Shown one piece after another: positions 1-11,570 of a DNA stretch of 64,000 bases. A program made the translations under genes and the position numbers. The stretch covers positions 186,001-250,000 of the forward strand of contig JASANG010002125.1 in NCBI GenBank assembly GCA_030248215.1, in the 5' to 3' direction. This stretch comes from Enoplolaimus lenunculus (taxonomy: Eukaryota > Nematoda > Enoplea > Enoplida > Thoracostomopsidae). Each line of letters opens with the position of its first letter. Within the stretch, counting starts at the first letter, position 1. The notes below the pieces were generated by a model that worked only from the letters and a program-made list of their open reading frames with translations, was not told the origin of the DNA and did not search any database.

Positions 1-296
1 ATCATAATTAATATTTTAAAACACAGACATTTTCTGTCACAAAAAGCTGTGTTTTGAAGAATTTGGTTGTAATTTTTAAGTATTCGGTCGTTTTTGTCGT
101 AAAATACACATTATTCCAATATTGAGGTATGCAGCAGAACAGTGTCGGTTTGGAGTCGCCGCCATAGCTCCAAAGCCAAAACATTGTATTAGGATTTTAA
201 AGCTAAAATTTATCAGGTTACAGTGCTAATTTAAGAAACGCCCAAAACGAAAAGTTTCTGCGTTACAATAGAAAATATTTTAGCAAACTTGGTTGT

Positions 297-457
297 GGCC
301 ATTGTAAAGTACAGGGGCGAAACAGTATTATAAGCATATTCCTACGCGTAAGCCTAAGCCTAAGCCTAAGCCAAGCACAAAAACTAGTCTCAAGCTTACG
401 CTTACTCTTTTTTTAGTTCCATAGAAAAACGTTCCACCTCTGATGTTTACATGGGCC
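297..457 (-). mobile_element. TTAGGC-bearing hAT-like MITE, subfamily A
   Basis: Both ends match the family termini: GGCCATTGTAAAGTACAGG on the left, and a right end whose complement reads GGCCCATGTAAACATCAG. Inside is an array of GCCTAA hexamers, that is TTAGGC on the minus strand, then the family block around AAAACTAGTCTCAAGCTTA. Flanks TTGGTTGT and GTTGTTGT are a degenerate 8-bp target duplication. No coding capacity. Confidence 0.75.
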
Positions 458-1172
458 GTTGTTGTGGACAAACATCTAGTAATGGTCTTAACACTTTAAC
501 TCAGGTTGACAGCTCATCACACACACGCCGTTCAATTGACTCTTGGCTGTTGAATGCCTTGAATTGAAATATTTCAATTTAAACCTCTTGGATCATTCTT
601 TACGCAAATAATTTATTTTTCAAAACCAAACGAATCTCATAATATGCGAGATTAGAATTTATACTGCGTTTTTGAACAGATTAATTGCTGACATAGAGAT
701 ATTAAAAAATCTGGTATTTTGGGTTTTACCTTTCAACTCTCAAACACGAATGTATATTTCTTTATGGGAAATGCAACGGTTTTTGTAAAATTATCAGTTT
801 CCAAACTGAAAAAAATTCTGTTATGAATTTTTGTGCGTAGTCTGGAATGGAAGTGCCCTTTCTGGCGCCTCTCTCGTGTGAATTATGCCTTCTGCATAAT
901 CAGAGGTTTGGAAAGTGGGCTACGTTTTATAAAACATTGGCTAAAAAATTTAGCCTGTTACCAATTAAACAAGTTTCAAAATTACTGACAAACATTTCAA
1001 AGAGTCTACTTGATTCTCGGTCGTTTCCTAGCCCTGCAGCAGTTGAACACAAACGTCAATGTCAAGATTTATCTCAACTTAAATTGAATCAGCTTCGACG
1101 AGGCAGAACAGTGCTGGGTGACAGGATTACAGTAACCACGTAAAATTATCTGTTCTATTTGGCACCTTTGTA

Positions 1173-1330
1173 CACTGCAAAAAATGGTCGAGTCAAATTA
1201 ATTCTCTCCGAAATAGGCTTTTCCGGACTACATAAACTGAGGCAAATTTGACTCCACCAGAGTCAAATTCGACTAACCCAAGTTGCTCAGTGAGCCGAAT
1301 TTGGCTGCGGCGGAGTCAATTGCATGAATC
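1173..1330. mobile_element. Palindromic GAGTC-rich MITE, truncated copy
   Basis: Starts with the family terminus CACTGCAAAAAATGGT, followed by repeated GAGTCAAAT and TTTGACTC blocks and the CTCCGAAATAGGCTTTTCCG segment. The right arm is diverged or missing, so the end is approximate. Confidence 0.65.
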
Positions 1331-2510
1331 TGTCAAGTTGAAAACGTATCACTAACTGGTTATAAGTTCTATATGCATTTGCGAATATGGGTTCGAAATT
1401 GCATACATATTAATTTGACAAAATAACATACCCTATTAACACAATGCAGAACGCATGATAATTATTCGTTTTAAACTTTCTAACTCTTACAATAGGTTAT
1501 AGTCAAAAATCTAAGCTGCCACACTGAATTACTGTAAATATTCAAAATAATATGCAGATCTAAACGCAGTGATGCCGTGAACGACAACCATCACATGGTT
1601 CGGCAGACTTTTACGTGATTAATAATTAAAATTATAAAACTTCACCGTTTTAGGCCAAATACTGCTCGTAGTGCAAACGTGAGCCTAGTGGCTTGGGCAT
1701 CGCAACAACATATGGACTGTGGTGTACGCGATTTGAATCCAGCGAAAAATAATTTAAATAAAAGCAGTCAGTTGTTAAATTTCTCAAATTTTTTACCGTA
1801 AAACTACATAGCTACACTTGTTTAGAAAATAGTTATGAAATTCAGAATGGTGGAAGCGGACACGTTCTTGCACAAATCTCAAGGCCCCCACGTCTAGAGT
1901 CGTAAACGTGCTGTGGTAAATTTGATACCGTGAGAGTTTTGGGTGCGAAAAAAGTTGTTTCTGGATTTTTTTTATAAATTAGAGGTAAAAACTAAATTTA
2001 TAATCATGTGTACCAAGCACAGCCGTTTTGATAAAGTTAACCACAAACGTATGGTGAGAATTTTACAAACCAGCGTTGCTGATAGGATCATGTTACGTTG
2101 GGATTAAACACTGATTTTTGTGTAGAAATGATTTCCTAACTCTTTAAGATTCAGCTACCTCTGTTTTACCAAGAATGGAAGATGCATGCTTCAACAAGAG
2201 TGCAACTGGGTGCATTCTGTGTACAAAAGAATTGGTGCTGAAAGTTTCAAAGCAGACAACTACTGTTGTGATGCACAGTATAAAACGTCTGTTTTTTCGT
2301 TGATTCAAGTTTAGCTGTGCTTTGTATGCAGTTGACCCCCCCCCCCCCATTAAATAAAGAGAATATGAGCCAAAAACAACGCGCAATGGTACTTTTCATT
2401 TTCATGCCACACGTATTTTAGGAAGTTGCACGCTCTTGTTCTAAGCGTCATCATCGACTCTTGGTTTTACTAAATTAAGCTTCGTCAATAGAACTGTCAA
2501 AAAATCGTGG

Positions 2511-2757
2511 CACACACAAAAAAGAATTTCTGAATTTTTTCAGAAAAGTATTTTCTGTGGCAAATCTGCAGAGTTTTTCTGATATTTAAGACAATTTTTC
2601 TAAAAATAACTAGAAAACGTTTATTTTCAGACTTTATTTCAAAACTTTTTGAAAACTTTTCTGTTATAACAGAAATAATTTTCAAGTGCGCCTTGCTAAT
2701 CATATTTCTTAAATGTAAGAAATTTTTTCTTAAATATCAGAAATATTATTTTGAGTG
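2511..2757. mobile_element. TA-type MITE (CACACAAAA / TTTTGAGTG ends)
   Basis: One of three similar copies of about 245 bp (others at 34113-34360 and 44765-45008). The ends are imperfect inverted repeats: CACACAAAAAAGAATTTCTG on the left and, on the complement of the right, CACTCAAAATAATATTTCTG. The interior is A/T-rich with GAAAACGTTTATTTT and CTGTTATAACAGAAAT blocks. The other two copies sit between TA dinucleotides, suggesting a Tc1/mariner-like mechanism. Confidence 0.7.
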
Positions 2758-2860
2758 AACGCATGATAAATCTCCAACAGGGGTTAAAAATAAATTGCCC
2801 CCTCGTTCATGAAACGCTATACAACCAGACTCTGCCTCCCGATTGTAACACATGCCACAG

Positions 2861-3076
2861 TTACCTATAGGGCCGTAACAGTAGATTAAGCGTATTCTTA
2901 AGCCTAAGCCTAAGCCTAAGCGTTGCAAAAGCGTATCTCTAAGCCTAAGCCTAAGCGTTGCAAAAGCGTATCCCTAAGCCTAAGCCTAAGCCTAAACAAA
3001 AAAGTATAGTCTAGAATGTAAGCCTACTCTTTTACAGACACACCACAAACCGGGATGGCTCTAAAAGTAACATGGA
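2861..3076 (-). mobile_element. TTAGGC-bearing hAT-like MITE, subfamily B
   Basis: Shows the subfamily B layout: GGGCCGTAACAGTAGATTAAG, hexamer array, the spacer GCGTTGCAAAAGCGTAT, a second array, a block near TAGTCTAGAATGTAAGCC, and the terminus AAAAGTAACATGGACC. The spacer plus array is duplicated inside this copy, so the internal hexamer blocks can expand. Ends are approximate. Confidence 0.65.
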
Positions 3077-3293
3077 CCGTAAACACATATCCGTTGAAAA
3101 TATCACCGGTGAATGAGTCTTATACTTACACGAGCAGATGACCAAAATCTCATTTAACCTTAATATGAGTAAAACGATATGAAACTGCCAAATACTGTTC
3201 TTGACACCTGTTTCGAACACATTAGCATGGACACTAATATTTGCCGTTGCGTTTTTTTCTAAAATAGGCCATACACAAACGGCTGTTTTAGGT

Positions 3294-3831
3294 TTATTCC
3301 ATTATTGTGGCCAAATTTTCCGCCCGCATCCCGTCGACACCTTCCTTGTCCGATCTACTGAAAATTCCTGAGCGCACTGGCTGACAATTGTGCTGCTCGA
3401 AAAACTTACGTACCAGGCATGATTGCAGAGCCGCGTCTTGCGCCCAAGTGTCGGCCGCCATGCGTCGGGCTGTGATTTGCGTCCAACTGAGCGGCTGTTT
3501 TTGGATCAACCGTCCTTCCGTCGCCGCGAGTGACGTCAATCCTAACATCGCTTGTGTTAATTTCAGACGAGACCCCGGAACTTAAATTTGGACGGCAATG
3601 TGAGCTACCGTCTAGCTGTAGGTTGGATGGTATTGAATTGCCCTGGTAGTAGCCGTGATGGCTACCACAGTGGGGCAGTTCGTTGTGAAACTGGTTAGAG
3701 TTCCGGGGTCCATTACTAGGTTTAGGGCCGTTGTGTTTTTGGCTGGTACGTTTAGATGACGAGGAATGTTTTGCCTGATGCGACCTGGTTGTGCTGCTTG
3801 TGTTTCGCTCTTTGCCTGATTTGTTGCCCAT
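3294..3831 (-). CDS. Possible small two-exon gene, 150 aa, unknown function
   Basis: I do not recognise this protein. The model is exon 1 at 3831-3666 and exon 2 at 3580-3294, joined by an 85-nt intron with donor GTAGCC and acceptor TTTAAG; a phase-1 join fits both reading frames. Without the intron the frame breaks, which is the main reason to propose it. The protein starts MGNKSGKERNTSS, is rich in Ser, Asn, Lys and His for about 55 residues, and then becomes a more ordered, Ala/Arg/Gln-rich stretch (TQAMLGLTSLAATEGRLIQ and onward) ending in IME. A stop at 3870-3868 lies in frame upstream, so the first ATG is used. The MG start hints at N-myristoylation, but the usual Ser/Thr at position 6 is missing. 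A CAA-rich tract (complement of 3879-4075) would lie in its 5' leader. It could also be chance open sequence or a fragment of a larger gene. Confidence 0.35.
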
Positions 3832-3878
3832 TAAGTGGTTTGGTTGAGAACAAACGATCCTGGTGCTCTAGTTGCCGC

Positions 3879-3947
<69 letters not shown>

Positions 3948-4075
3948 GTTGTTGTTGTTGTTGTGGTTATTATTATTATTATTATTATTATTATTTTATT
4001 ATTACTATTATTATTATTGTTGTTGTTGTTGTTGTTGTTCTTGTTCTTGTTCTTGTTGTTGTTGTTGTTCTTGTG
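3879..4075. repeat. Compound trinucleotide microsatellite (TTG)n-(ATT)n-(TTG)n
   Basis: A nearly pure run of TTG, then TTA/ATT units, then TTG and TTC units, about 200 bp in all. It gives long runs of one amino acid in all frames of both strands and explains the open frames across it; none is a plausible protein. Confidence 0.9.
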
Positions 4076-4458
4076 TCAAAAAATAATTGATCGACTTTGA
4101 ATTGGTTTAAATGTCTATTCGCTCAGAAAATATTGAAATGTTTTAGGACTGTTTCTTTAACGTCTCATATTATTCGGATTCATGGTTAGCTTATTTATTT
4201 TAATTATTATACGCGATTATGATTGTTATTACAGTTCTCTGAGAAAGTTAAACATTAAAGTACGACCAAATATTCAAGTTACCGATTGAAGATTTAAGCT
4301 ACAAAATACGCGTCAAAGTCATAAAATACTCGAAGTCCATTATTTCATATTGTTCCCAGGGCCGCAAACATAGCTGGTGGAAATACCCACTGACATCCTT
4401 AGCAGTATTGAAACATTGTATGTTTTAAGAAACCTTGTCTTGACCCCTTAGAAAAGTT

Positions 4459-4706
4459 GACCCATGTATAGAACACGGCCAGAACATTTTCCTGCGGGCT
4501 GTAATAGTCAGCTTAAGCTTTAGACTAACTTTTTCGCTTAGTCTTAGGCTTAGGCTTGGGCTTGGGCTTGGCAATAGGCTCATCCTTACGCTTAGGCTTA
4601 GGGTTAAGCTTTGGAATAGGCTCATCCTTACTCTTACGCTTAGGCTTAGGCTTAGCCGTAGGGCTATCTTTATACTACTGTTCCGGCCCTGTTCGATATA
4701 TGGGCC
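4459..4706 (+). mobile_element. TTAGGC-bearing hAT-like MITE, subfamily A, perfect 8-bp target duplication
   Basis: Bounded by exact direct repeats GAAAAGTT at 4451-4458 and 4707-4714. The termini are GACCCATGTATAGAACACGG on the left and CCCTGTTCGATATATGGGCC on the right. TTAGGC-type hexamers lie in two or three blocks, all in the same direction, separated by the GGCTCATCCTTACGCTTAGG spacer. Internal tandem duplication makes it longer than most copies. Confidence 0.85.
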
Positions 4707-4714
4707 GAAAAGTT

Positions 4715-6343
4715 TATGCGTTCTCAACGAACAAGTCCGGGTTGTTGAGCACATCGTTAAACTTCAACGGCAATTTGAAATTAACTGAAACTTTGAAATG
4801 ATAGCAAGAACGAATCAACATTTATCATATGAAAATTAGCGAAAATGAATTTTTTATCAAACAAACTTGTTCGCAACGTTGCATCAAAAGTTTTATAGAA
4901 GAGTGAAGTTTGAAATTTTTCTTCTGTATTTAGGTTTCGTCGCTATATATGGCTTCGCACATTCTTATCAGAAATGGTAATATCCGCTGTTTGTTTAAGC
5001 GAATTTTATGGTTTGAGTTTTCCATCGTTTTTGTTTCCAACTGTTCTTTTTCTTGTTGACCTTGTCAGGATATACGACTGTCGTGGATACAGCAACAGCG
5101 TAATTTTGAAACAGTACTCCTTCAGAGACTCTTAAATACGTTTTTGGAACGATTTTGAGCCAGGCCTGTAGCCAGTTCACTTCGTTATGGGGAACTAAAA
5201 ACTTGTCAAGAGGGGGCATACAACGGTTTTCAACGACCTATTCAAGCAAAGCTGAAAACTTTTCAAAGGGGTTAAAATTTTTCCAAAGGGGCTGACGCCC
5301 CCCCCCCGCCCCCCTCTTGGTTACGGGCCCGTTTCGAGCGTAAAAATCGAACACTTAAGCTCAAGTTTTGTTTTATTACTGTGGTCCATTGTTTAATATT
5401 GAACCAAATCCACAAACCTAAACCTAAAATACCGGTCAATTCTGTATCATTAAGATTTCAACCAGTTTCAGCGAAAGACGTAAACGAGAAAAGCCAAATT
5501 TGCATATATTTTCTGTCATTCTTAAACGTAATCCTTGTGAAAGACTATTAAATGAGATGAAAACGATAGTAGTTTAATTAAAAAATGGTAGCTATATTAC
5601 AGCAAAACTACGGACATTCTCAGATTAAACTGGTAGATAGTATCAAGACAAGAGTCCATGATCAATTTTAATAAGAGTCTGCAACTGAATACGTTCTGTG
5701 TAGACAACAATGTACCAAGCGCACGTTTCGTTAAATAAGTAAAACAATTAAGTACCCATTGTAAATGAAATCGACTCTCCACGGCGAGGTGGGGTAAGGC
5801 TATAACGCAAGACGTACTGATGCAGTTTGTACCATGCAAAACTTCGTTAGTAGCATACCTTTGGCCTGGCTCAGGGTCGTCACTGAGTCTTGGTAGTATT
5901 AATACGAAAACAACAACTTAGTGTGTGGAAATAAAACACACTGGAGATCATAGTTTCAACTTATTCAAAAATGAAATTTTGCCAAAGTATTGGGACATGG
6001 CTCCCTTGTCCCTCCATGGCTGCGCCCCTGTTTCAGTTAATTACTTTAATAGTTGAAACCCCGATTTAGGAATGGTTCCCAAAATCAGTGGGAGCAAGTC
6101 TGCTGCTCCGAGTTTTGTATCACCCTTTGTCTAACTTAAAAATGACACAGGAGCAAAACCAAAGTACGAACGCAGCTCAGAAGTTGACCTGTTTAGAGTT
6201 TAGCCAAGCCTGCGAATCAGAGGAATATAAACGGTTCAATCAACCCTCCCTCAAATGGTTTTAACAATTGTTTATGTTGAAATAACGAAATGTTAATTGA
6301 GACAAAAACATGAGACTGAGATTTAGGCGTTCAATCAATCTTG
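4715..6343. other. Intergenic DNA, no gene recognised
   Basis: Apart from the GTAGCC-type element at 5163-5330, I see no coding sequence or defined repeat. Short open frames on the minus strand (4995-5219, 5597-5839) have no recognisable features. Confidence 0.55.
5163..5330. mobile_element. GTAGCC/GGCTAC-type MITE
   Basis: One of about nine copies with ends GGCCTGTAGCCAG and TTGGTTACGGGCCC, which are inverted repeats of each other. The interior has the family landmarks: AAGAGGGGGCATACAA, TTTTCAACGACC, a GTTGAAAACTTT-like block and a C-rich run before the right end. No coding capacity. Confidence 0.7.
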
Positions 6344-6548
6344 GGCCAATGTTACTTTAATGGGCGTAACAGTAGATTAAACCGTATTCATAAGCCTAAG
6401 CCTAACCTGAGTGTTGCAAAAATGAGTTCCTAAGCCTAAGTCTACGCCTAAAACTAAGCCAAACAAAAAATGTAATCTAGAATCTAAACCTACTATTTTA
6501 TAGACCCACCCACCCGAAACCAGGACACCAATTAAAGTAACATTGGCC
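6344..6548 (-). mobile_element. TTAGGC-bearing hAT-like MITE, subfamily B
   Basis: Clear termini GGCCAATGTTACTTTAATGG and the complementary AAAGTAACATTGGCC, with diverged GCCTAA hexamer blocks and a GAGTGTTGCAAAAATGAG spacer between them. No clear target duplication remains, suggesting an old copy. Confidence 0.7.
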
Positions 6549-6639
6549 GTATGCTAAATTTTCTATAGCCTTGTCACTGTCACCATATATATTTGGCCTA
6601 TCTAGTTTTGAGACATGTAGCAGTAGTATGATCCCTGGC

Positions 6640-6871
6640 CTAAGCCTAAGTCTAAGCCTACGTATAAGCCTATAACTAAGCGTAGGCCTAATGTAAGCCT
6701 ATAACTAAGCCTAGGCCTAATGTAAACCTATAACTAAGCCTAGGCTTAATGTAAGCCTATAACTAAGCATAGGCCTAATGTAAACCTATAACTAAGTCAA
6801 GGCCTAATGTAAGCCTATAACTAAGCCTAGGCCTAATGTAAGCCATAACTAAGCCTAGCAAAAAAAAAAAG

Positions 6872-6910
<39 letters not shown>

Positions 6911-7040
6911 AAAAACACCACCTAATGTAAGCCTATAACTAAGCCTAGGCCTAATGTAAGCCATAACTAAGCCTAGCCCTAATGTAAGCCTATAACTAAG
7001 CCTAGGCCTAAGGTAAGCCTAAGTTTAAGCAAAAACATTA
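6640..7040. repeat. 29-bp tandem array split by a poly-A tract
   Basis: About eleven copies of a 29-bp unit of the form GCCTATAACTAAGCCTAGG plus CCTAATGTAA. The unit contains the palindrome CCTAGG and two hexamer-like CCTAA blocks, so it probably grew from a TTAGGC-type transposon. A run of about 50 A residues with a few interruptions (6859-6909) splits it after about seven units. The right flank returns to a TTAGGC-element block (AAAAACATTAGTGTAAAGC). Confidence 0.85.
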
Positions 7041-7059
7041 GTGTAAAGCTTAAGCTTAC

Positions 7060-8260
7060 TTTATTATAGTCCGCGCGGAAAAAAAACGCAACGCCCCTCA
7101 AACTAAACACTGGCTTTATTATTCTATAGTACATCTAAATCTCAACATTGCTAAACCAAAGATAGAAAAATATTACCCATTTAACTTCGCTAAAACACCT
7201 TTAGACTCATAATTTTTAACAGACCACATAAAACTTTGCTACTGAATAAAATAAGCACTAAAAATTATAAAGACATTAACGGTATACCAGCAAGAACAAA
7301 GGTCACGCCATAAGGTAATAAAAGCTAAAGGGTTTACAGAAAGACGCCAGATCATAGCAATTCGGCAAGGCGAACACCCAACGGCGAAAGTAAATTATTT
7401 TCTATCAAGTACATAACGGTAATTAGGGTCTATTACTTAGGCGAAATATTATTCAGTAAGTGCACCATTGTGAGTCAATTAATCCATCTCGCTTAACAGT
7501 AATGAACTCTTGGTTGCGGGTAAAAATCAAAATTGTTGTTGTAATTTTAAAAATTATTTTAGACCAGGAGATTGAAACTAAACAATTAATGGTTGCTGTT
7601 GTAGGTATAACAAAATATCGTTAAATGTTGATTACGTTCGTTGTTTTGGATCGTTAAGCAGGCATATTACTCACTTAACAATAGTCTGAATGCAAGGCCT
7701 TAGCAATCAATCCCTTTGGGGGCCCATGCCAACGAGAAGTACCCACCCTAACAAGATGTAAAACAAAAAATAGCCGTTAATATAATACTGTTCAGTCCCT
7801 GTTTTTTACATTGGCCCACAAAATTTGGTATAAACCAAATCTTCTCCAATGAATTGTGATAACTCCATGCTTTCTTATCTTAAGCGTTCTATTTTATAGC
7901 AATCTTCCATATAAAAAACAATCGAGCTAACCGTATTTTAAATAAACACTCAAACCCGTAACTAGTTCAGTATGCCTATGTAAAGCGAAAATATTTTACG
8001 AGAGGCTAAGTATATTAATTGCGCTAACTGACAAGCAAGGTTGAAACTTTTCTATGAATCCAAGCATTTTCTCTCAGGGCTGAGTCTTCCTGGTTTACAT
8101 CTGGCTACAGGCCGATAAACACTAATGTTTTGACTTGTTTTCAACAAAAACAATTTTGACCTATTACCGGAAAAGCTCAAAATACTAGGCTTATGGTAAA
8201 ACTTATTATTTCACCTTGGTGTTTTTTGAGTTCTACTGGTGTGTGTGTCATGTGTCCCGT
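7060..8260. other. Intergenic DNA, no gene recognised
   Basis: AT-rich sequence with no recognisable gene. A short terminus of a TTAGGC-type element (CCCTGTTTTTTACATTGGCCC, near 7797-7816) is the only repeat trace I can name. Confidence 0.5.
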
Positions 8261-8418
8261 GTCCGTAGCCAAGAACGGCGAGTGTGGCACCGCCCGCCTG
8301 AAAGAATTCGCACCCCCTCAGAAAAATTTCAACCTTTTTGTGAGTGAACGGAACACCCTTATATACCAGTCTTGAATAATTTTTGCCTTCATAACAAGGT
8401 GAGCTAGCTACAGGCCCG
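8261..8418. mobile_element. GTAGCC/GGCTAC-type MITE
   Basis: Left end TCCGTAGCCAAGAACGGCG, right end GCTAGCTACAGGCCCG; interior with CACCCCCTCAGAAAAATTTCA and AACCTTTTTGTGAGTG. Opposite orientation to the copy at 5163. Confidence 0.65.
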
Positions 8419-9774
8419 ATGTTTCCTCATAAGCACGCTATAAGTATTAATGGAAGATAAAGGCTGTAATAACTACAGCTTAGTTAGAATGCTTGCTAAG
8501 AAAGGTAAAGAACTTCGCTAAAAGACGTTTTGAATGCCTACCAGGATTGTGGAAGCGTAGAATTTGCGCGCCTTCAAGTTTAGCCGTTTTTACCTACATA
8601 CGCTTAAGCCAAAACTAAGATCAATCATAAACCAAAGCCTAAGCCTAAATCTAATCCTAAGCTTCTTCAGTCCCTAAGTCGCCCCCGGGAAGGTTACTAT
8701 TCAATTAAGTTACATATTTCAGCGTACCACCGCGCCATATAAACCCAGAAGGTGTTGCATGATCTTCAAGGTGCGGTTTATGACGTTGATATAAGGTCGT
8801 AAAAACGTAATGAATTAGGTACTTATGGCCAAAATTACAGTCGTTGGCCCTGACTGAACACCAACCACGTAACTCATAGACCAGTACTACACCAGTTTCT
8901 CTGTCAATTATCGTACAACGGTACTTGCTAGCCTAAATTTCAAACCATACAAACTAATTGAATTTATGCAAACTTTGATCGATGTAGTAACCATTCAACT
9001 GGTTGACACTTTATACATTTTATGTTAGGTTACGAACCAGTTTGGCATGCTTTGGAACAGTCCGCAACTTTTTTGTTGGCATATATAGCATATAGTAAAC
9101 AATTGTGTTTCATAACTTTCGCCAGAACGTATCTGTCCTGTCCAAACAATCCACATCCGCCGCTGCCTTTTATATTCACAAAATTTTGGTATAATCCAAA
9201 TAGACTGTGGACAGTGTGCTCGGACCAGTGTCAAAAAAGGTATACTAAACTAATAGGACCTGTAGTGAACCCGGTATTAGAGAATTAAAGTTTCAAAGAC
9301 GTTTTATTTTTCTGCCAATACAATTCAGGCATACATATGTACATTGAACTTTGTTAATTTAAACGAAAACATTGCGGAAGCAGCCAAATATTTACAGAAT
9401 TTGTATGTTTCGTCATTTTATATTTCAAATCGAACAATTGCAGCATATCTGTACTGAAAAATTGTGTGATTAATACGTGATTTCTCACACCTTATTATCA
9501 CAATGATAGCAACAGAATTTGCAGTATTTTTATAACGAAAACGGAAAAGGATGTTGATATTTACGAAAAACGGAAACGGATATTCAGTTATACCATGGTT
9601 CGATCCATTCAAATATTGGTGAAAAATAGCCGTCCACTTGATCTCGCGGTATATCGGCATTGAGGGAGTAACGTAGCAATAAATATATCTTCCGTGCAAG
9701 CCGAAAGGTCTCAATTGATCCTTAACTGGTCCATTATTGCAGAGTACGTTTTCAGAACGACTATAAGAAGGGTT
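8419..9774. other. Intergenic DNA with a decayed TTAGGC fragment, no gene recognised
   Basis: A decayed hexamer block lies near 8603-8665 (AAAGCCTAAGCCTAAATC). The two overlapping open frames near 9022-9288 on opposite strands have no recognisable domain. Otherwise nothing seen. Confidence 0.5.
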
Positions 9775-10095
9775 TATAATCATACTGCCGCTAGAGCGTG
9801 GGAACATTTCAAACATCATTAACCCTCCCACCATAGTATCGCTGTAGCGTGAGAAATTTTCGAAAATCATTATCCCTACTACCACAGTATCGCTCTGGCG
9901 TGGGAACTTTTCAAACATCATTAACCTTCCTATCGCTCGTGCATGGGAACTTTCTCAGCATCATTAACCCTGCTACCAATTTATCGCTTGGGCGTGGGAA
10001 CTTTTCGTACATTATTAACCCTCCTACCGAAGTTCGCTCCTGCGTGGGAACTTTTCCAACGTCATTAGCCCTCCTACCACGGTATCGTTCAGACT
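9775..10095. repeat. Degenerate minisatellite, unit about 65-70 bp
   Basis: Four to five diverged copies built on GGCGTGGGAACTTTTC, an AACATCATTAACCC block, and a CTACCACAGTATCGCT block. The sequence is too diverged to be young. Open frames across it on both strands are products of the repeat. Confidence 0.75.
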
Positions 10096-10529
10096 TAGGA
10101 ACAAACAACATTCACTCACATCCAATATGCCTTGCTTTTTTGGTTTACTGTCTATTGTGGATCGGAACGTATGAATCCTTAAATATTTTCTTGTTCCGCC
10201 CGTGATTTGGTTTGACATTTCTTTACCATCGTCTCGTGTTCCAAGCCAGAAAAACGAACCTATGAACCTTTCGAATTGATGTTCTAGTGGTCGAAACCGA
10301 AAAAAACTAACGTATTTTTGCAAATCGGAAACGAAGGTTTGACACCTAGAATCCTGATGGTTTTTGTGTTACAAACTGAAAAAGTATCTAAAAATGCCTG
10401 TAGATGAATCCCAGAGGGGTAGGACGCCTAAAACCACCCCTGTCTACGCTGCAGCGCCTGTAATATCCCGGTTCTCATAAAAGTGATTCGGCAAAATCTC
10501 CATGAATTCATGCTTTGAATAAAGATTGC

Positions 10530-10815
10530 GCTATACCTTTGTTGACTTCCGGGGCCGTCCTTCACCCGTCCAGCGCCGTCCTTCACCCGTCCGGCGACGT
10601 CCATCACCGTGTGTCTCCCGTACGGCGCTGTCCGTCGCCGTGCGGCGCTGTTCGTCACCGTGCGGTATCGTACGCAAATAACTCACGTAAGTACGATAAC
10701 CTATGGTAAGAACGGTGACGGTCGGCGCCGTACTCGTGACGGACGGTTACGGATAGGCCGTACGGCTGACGCACGGTGACGGACGGCGCCGGACGTCGAG
10801 TATGGCGCAATCCTA
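10530..10815. repeat. CpG-rich foldback element
   Basis: A CpG-rich island in AT-rich surroundings. The left arm starts CTATACCTTTGTTGACTTCC and runs through GGGGCCGTCCTTCACCCGTCC. The complement of the right arm starts GCCATACTCGACGTCC and runs into GGCGCCGTCCGTCACCGTG. The two arms are therefore imperfect inverted repeats. A relative at 41480-41788 shares the right boundary GACGGCGCCGGACGTC. Confidence 0.7.
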
Positions 10816-11570
10816 ACTGTCCAAAGTTTCAGATCGAAGTTTCACGGCTAATACAACTCGTAAGGTCGATTTCATACAAAATTGCGAGCGTCCTGCATTG
10901 ATAACAAAATCAAAATAATACGCAGATAAAGCCAGTTTCGACTAAATATCGCCGTTATTTACTGTATTCGCTTGTCAGGGTGAGAATTATTCAGCAACCG
11001 ATTATGTGTATTAACTTGTGTGCAACTAAAACCAAAACTAACCAAATTTGACTACAGTCAGGCTAATTTGTCGTCGAAAATAAAAAAAAGCACTGCTAGT
11101 TGATTTATATATTTTAGACACACGTACTAAATCAGACTAAAAATTAAGCTTAGACTCTATTATGGTTGTACTGGCTCATTTCGTACTAGTTCGTGTTAGA
11201 CATATTTGTCACAAACCGTAACCTTCAATCGCAGGTACTCGATAATTGCTCTGTACAAAATATACCATGAACCAGATGGGTGCTAAAGGGGTTTAGCCCC
11301 TGTTTTTAAAATTTTACAAACTCAGCAAACTTTTAGTCGCGCTTGTGTATAGTTAGTCTTGCGAATGCAACAACGTGTGCCCCTCCTGAAGTAGTTTTGG
11401 CCTCCCTAGCACGGTGAACTGGACACAGGTCTGTGTTAAAATGACACCAGGGTCATTTAGTTTAGGTATCATAATATTAGAGAGGCAGATATGGAATTAT
11501 TTAAAAGTGACGTATGGCGGAGCCAAAACAGATTTGATGAGGTGTAGTGGATTCTGCAGTAATTACAGCT
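10816..11570. other. Intergenic DNA, no gene recognised
   Basis: AT-rich sequence with no open frame of note and no repeat family that I could match elsewhere in the window. Confidence 0.5.

Larger units (their letters stand above)
1..3293. other. Intergenic DNA with repeats, no gene recognised
   Basis: I see no convincing coding sequence. The open frame at 847-1143 has no recognisable domain, no splice context and no composition that sets it apart from its surroundings. The stretch holds four small transposons listed separately; the rest is AT-rich unique-looking sequence. Confidence 0.6.

Noticed and set aside
3756-4100. Open frames encoding runs of Leu, Val, Cys or Tyr
   Set aside because: They are translations of a compound trinucleotide microsatellite.
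4425-4801. Open frames with GLGLAIG- or LSLSLS-type repeats over TTAGGC-rich elements (also 14578-14856, 43777-44010, 56982-57240, 61533-61787)
   Set aside because: Hexamer repeats give dipeptide repeats in any frame; they lie in transposons with defined ends. Only the last part of the 56982-57341 frame, from 57243, is kept as a signal-peptide exon.
6640-7040. A CRISPR array or a true chromosome end
   Set aside because: There are no unique spacers between units, the DNA is eukaryotic, and the hexamer-like blocks sit in transposon fragments with ordinary sequence on both sides.
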